Of a stretch of 64,000 bases of DNA, positions 62,601 through 64,000 are shown piece by piece. Origin of the DNA: Rotaria macrura. Its lineage: Eukaryota > Rotifera > Eurotatoria > Philodinida > Philodinidae. The notes under the pieces were generated by a model. That model ran no database searches and had not been told where the DNA came from. It saw nothing but the letters and a program-made list of their open reading frames with translations. The stretch's first letter is position 1. Each line of letters begins with the position of its first letter. The stretch lies in NCBI GenBank assembly GCA_900239685.1, contig OENT01000041.1, positions 1 through 64,000 of the forward strand, read 5' to 3'. Position numbers and translations under genes: made by a program.

Positions 62601-62884
62601 CTAACTTTGCAATCGATGTCAATATTTAAGAAATGTTATCATACAACATCATCTAAATTTTTACCCAAATACAATTGGATAAATCAAACAAGTGCCATGG
62701 AAAGGAAGCATCGGTAGAAAAATAAAAATAAAATTTGTACTTTTTTTCTTATGAAATCTCAATCTATATTTTAGAGCAAGCATAGAGGAAGGAAGTGTTT
62801 GCTATCGACTTTATCCTCATTGTTTATTCAACGAAAAAATCAGTGAAAATATCAATTCAGAAATGGCACGACAACCATTACTGG
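56662..62884 (+). CDS. R3H/DEAH-helicase/ankyrin protein, YTHDC2-like, with degraded helicase motifs (partial)
   Basis: Domain order follows YTHDC2, a germline RNA-binding DExH protein. An R3H-type segment contains EFPSSLFCHERIFVRQQAQQ (56929-57013). RecA1 contains the Walker A GPPAIGKS (57598-57621), RILHSCTNSLAAHALS in place of the TQPRR motif (57732-), HLIVDDVQKR in place of VDEVHER (58969-58998) and IILIQTTI in place of the SAT motif. ATVEEIFLDQILFD follows. Ankyrin-type residues lie in the exon near 61485-61680 (HPLTLVTPLM, FSAIDFARKYATNETIDLLE). RecA2 contains GHMLVFLPGPDEI (62209-), CDANCETGV in place of STNIAETSI, WINQTSAMERKHR in place of SAIQRKGRAGR, and EGSVCYRLYP. The last exon seen ends at donor GTATGTT (62885), so the gene continues; no YTH domain is seen. 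Large introns are ~57833-58864 and ~59671-61483. Confidence 0.78.
59726..60259. mobile_element. MITE-like element in an intron, TGTGTACT(T)CAAAAAGTGA inverted ends
   Basis: The left end TGTGTACTCAAAAAGTGA (59726-59743) matches the reverse complement of the right end, TGTGTACTTCAAAAAGTGA (60241-60259), with one inserted base. The 534-bp interior has a GTCCGTCCGTCCGGCCGTCC tract near the left end and no intact coding frame. Its GC content exceeds that of the host intron. A non-autonomous DNA transposon is the simplest reading. Confidence 0.7.
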
Positions 62885-64000
62885 TATGTTGAAAGAAAAA
62901 TTTTCCTGCCACACAAGATGTCTTGTTCATGCGCATTTCTAAAGTACATCATTTTTAATAGTATGATGTTCCATACAAGTCTTAGGAAAGTATAGCAAAC
63001 TTGTTTTTCTATTAGAAAATGGTGATTCTAATCTTAGATTTCATTTTGTCCATAGTTGTCGAATGCTTCTAAATTCCATAAAGTTGAACGGGGTACAAAT
63101 CAAGTCACGATTAATTAAGATCCATTTAGATTTTTTTTCTTTTATATTTAAACTCAAAATGAGAAAAATCAAGTTCATTAAAAGTGTAGACAAAGTAAAA
63201 GTTCGACAATATCTCGTGCACTTGAAATCAATTTCATATTTTACGATAACTATGTAAACATATATATCTGGGCGTGTATTTTTAGTGATGAGAAACGAAT
63301 CGAGAAATTATAATATGACAACCAATTAGCATAATGATCAGCAATATGTCTTGTTTAAGAATATCTTAGACAATATAGACGTAAACACACGTATTGAATT
63401 TTTAGCTTGTTGCAAATTTAGATGAATTGCTATACGTATTAAATTTTATCAAGAAATCATGACTTTCGGAATATTTTCGTACATATACATTTGTTAAAAC
63501 AGTATAATCTTTAAGATATGATCATAATTCGATCAGGAATAGAAATGGATAATAATTTCTGTAGATCAATGTAAAAATATTACTTCGTGCATCAATCGTT
63601 ACCACTTTCTGACTAGTATATCAATTCATCATCGTATTTATTCAACACATGTCAAGAAAAACTACAGAATTTAAAATAAATATTGAAGTATGACGCTCGA
63701 AATTGTTTCCATCACAAGAATGGTAGATGACTTTGTGACGGTTCATTACAGATATTGATAGACGATATTGCTACATAATCTATCAATGTTAATCAAGAAT
63801 TGCCTGTTTCTACTTTGTTATTACATCCTTAGAGGATTATGTAAATATTGATAATGTCACCAAATAGATCAAACAAATCCATATTATTGCTATTAACCAA
63901 AATAATGACATCGTATTTTCGATATGAATCCCATAAGGATCGTGTCAATAGCTATTTTTCTTTTTCATATCTTTAAATCACAGACAATATCATCTTTTCT
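62885..64000. other. Right edge; probably intron of the YTHDC2-like gene
   Basis: The preceding exon ends at a good donor, so the gene must continue, but no exon matching the expected helicase-associated region was recognised here. A possible tiny exon, LVANLDELLY, follows an acceptor near 63407, with no independent support. Otherwise AT-rich sequence with nothing assigned. Confidence 0.4.

Overview
The window is nuclear DNA from a small invertebrate animal. It is AT-rich and uses the standard genetic code. Genes are split by many short introns (about 45-90 bp, GT...AG) with a few of 0.8-3.2 kb. The best guess is a bdelloid rotifer, probably Rotaria/Adineta-like. The reasons are a decayed kelch-repeat copy of a kind common in those genomes, compact metazoan genes, several start codons lying at or just after a splice acceptor (as expected for spliced-leader trans-splicing), and an intronless oxygenase gene among intron-rich neighbours. 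The organism call is an inference.

Layout. Bases 1-4670 are a repeat-rich block. It holds blocks bounded by GACCTGGG/CCCAGGTC, a telomere-like minisatellite, a tandem-plus-inverted repeat, a ~170 bp tandem repeat, a decayed kelch gene fragment and a 290 bp MITE-like element. From 6.3 to 19.6 kb two minus-strand genes lie head to tail: a TTC39-type TPR protein and a CCDC87-like coiled-coil protein. From 19.9 to 25.2 kb on the plus strand are a USP16/45-type deubiquitinase lacking the usual N-terminal zinc finger, and a small intronless basic disordered protein with its own TATA box. A 3.4 kb stretch without genes follows, then a polyubiquitin gene (minus) interrupted by an assembly gap.

From 29.9 to 36.0 kb (plus) lies a complete prolyl 4-hydroxylase alpha subunit gene with two alternative 71-nt exons. 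After 4.4 kb without genes come, on the minus strand, an intronless phytanoyl-CoA dioxygenase-family protein, a Ser/Asn/Gln/Asp-rich disordered protein and an EF-hand calmodulin/centrin-like protein. Then come an unrecognised two-exon gene (plus), a DNAJC9 homologue (minus), a MATH/BTB protein (plus), a small coiled-coil protein (plus) and a long gene (plus) with the R3H-DEAH-ankyrin order of YTHDC2. In that last gene most helicase motifs are degraded, and it appears to run off the right edge.

These are mostly housekeeping or signalling genes without an operon-like theme. The ubiquitin link (USP16/45, polyubiquitin, MATH/BTB) is probably coincidental. The most interesting items are the YTHDC2-like pseudo-helicase, the mutually exclusive exon pair in the prolyl hydroxylase, the candidate trans-splice acceptors contrasted with two TATA-driven genes, and the repeat families of the left end. 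Exon boundaries were read by eye from splice signals and reading frame and are approximate where stated.
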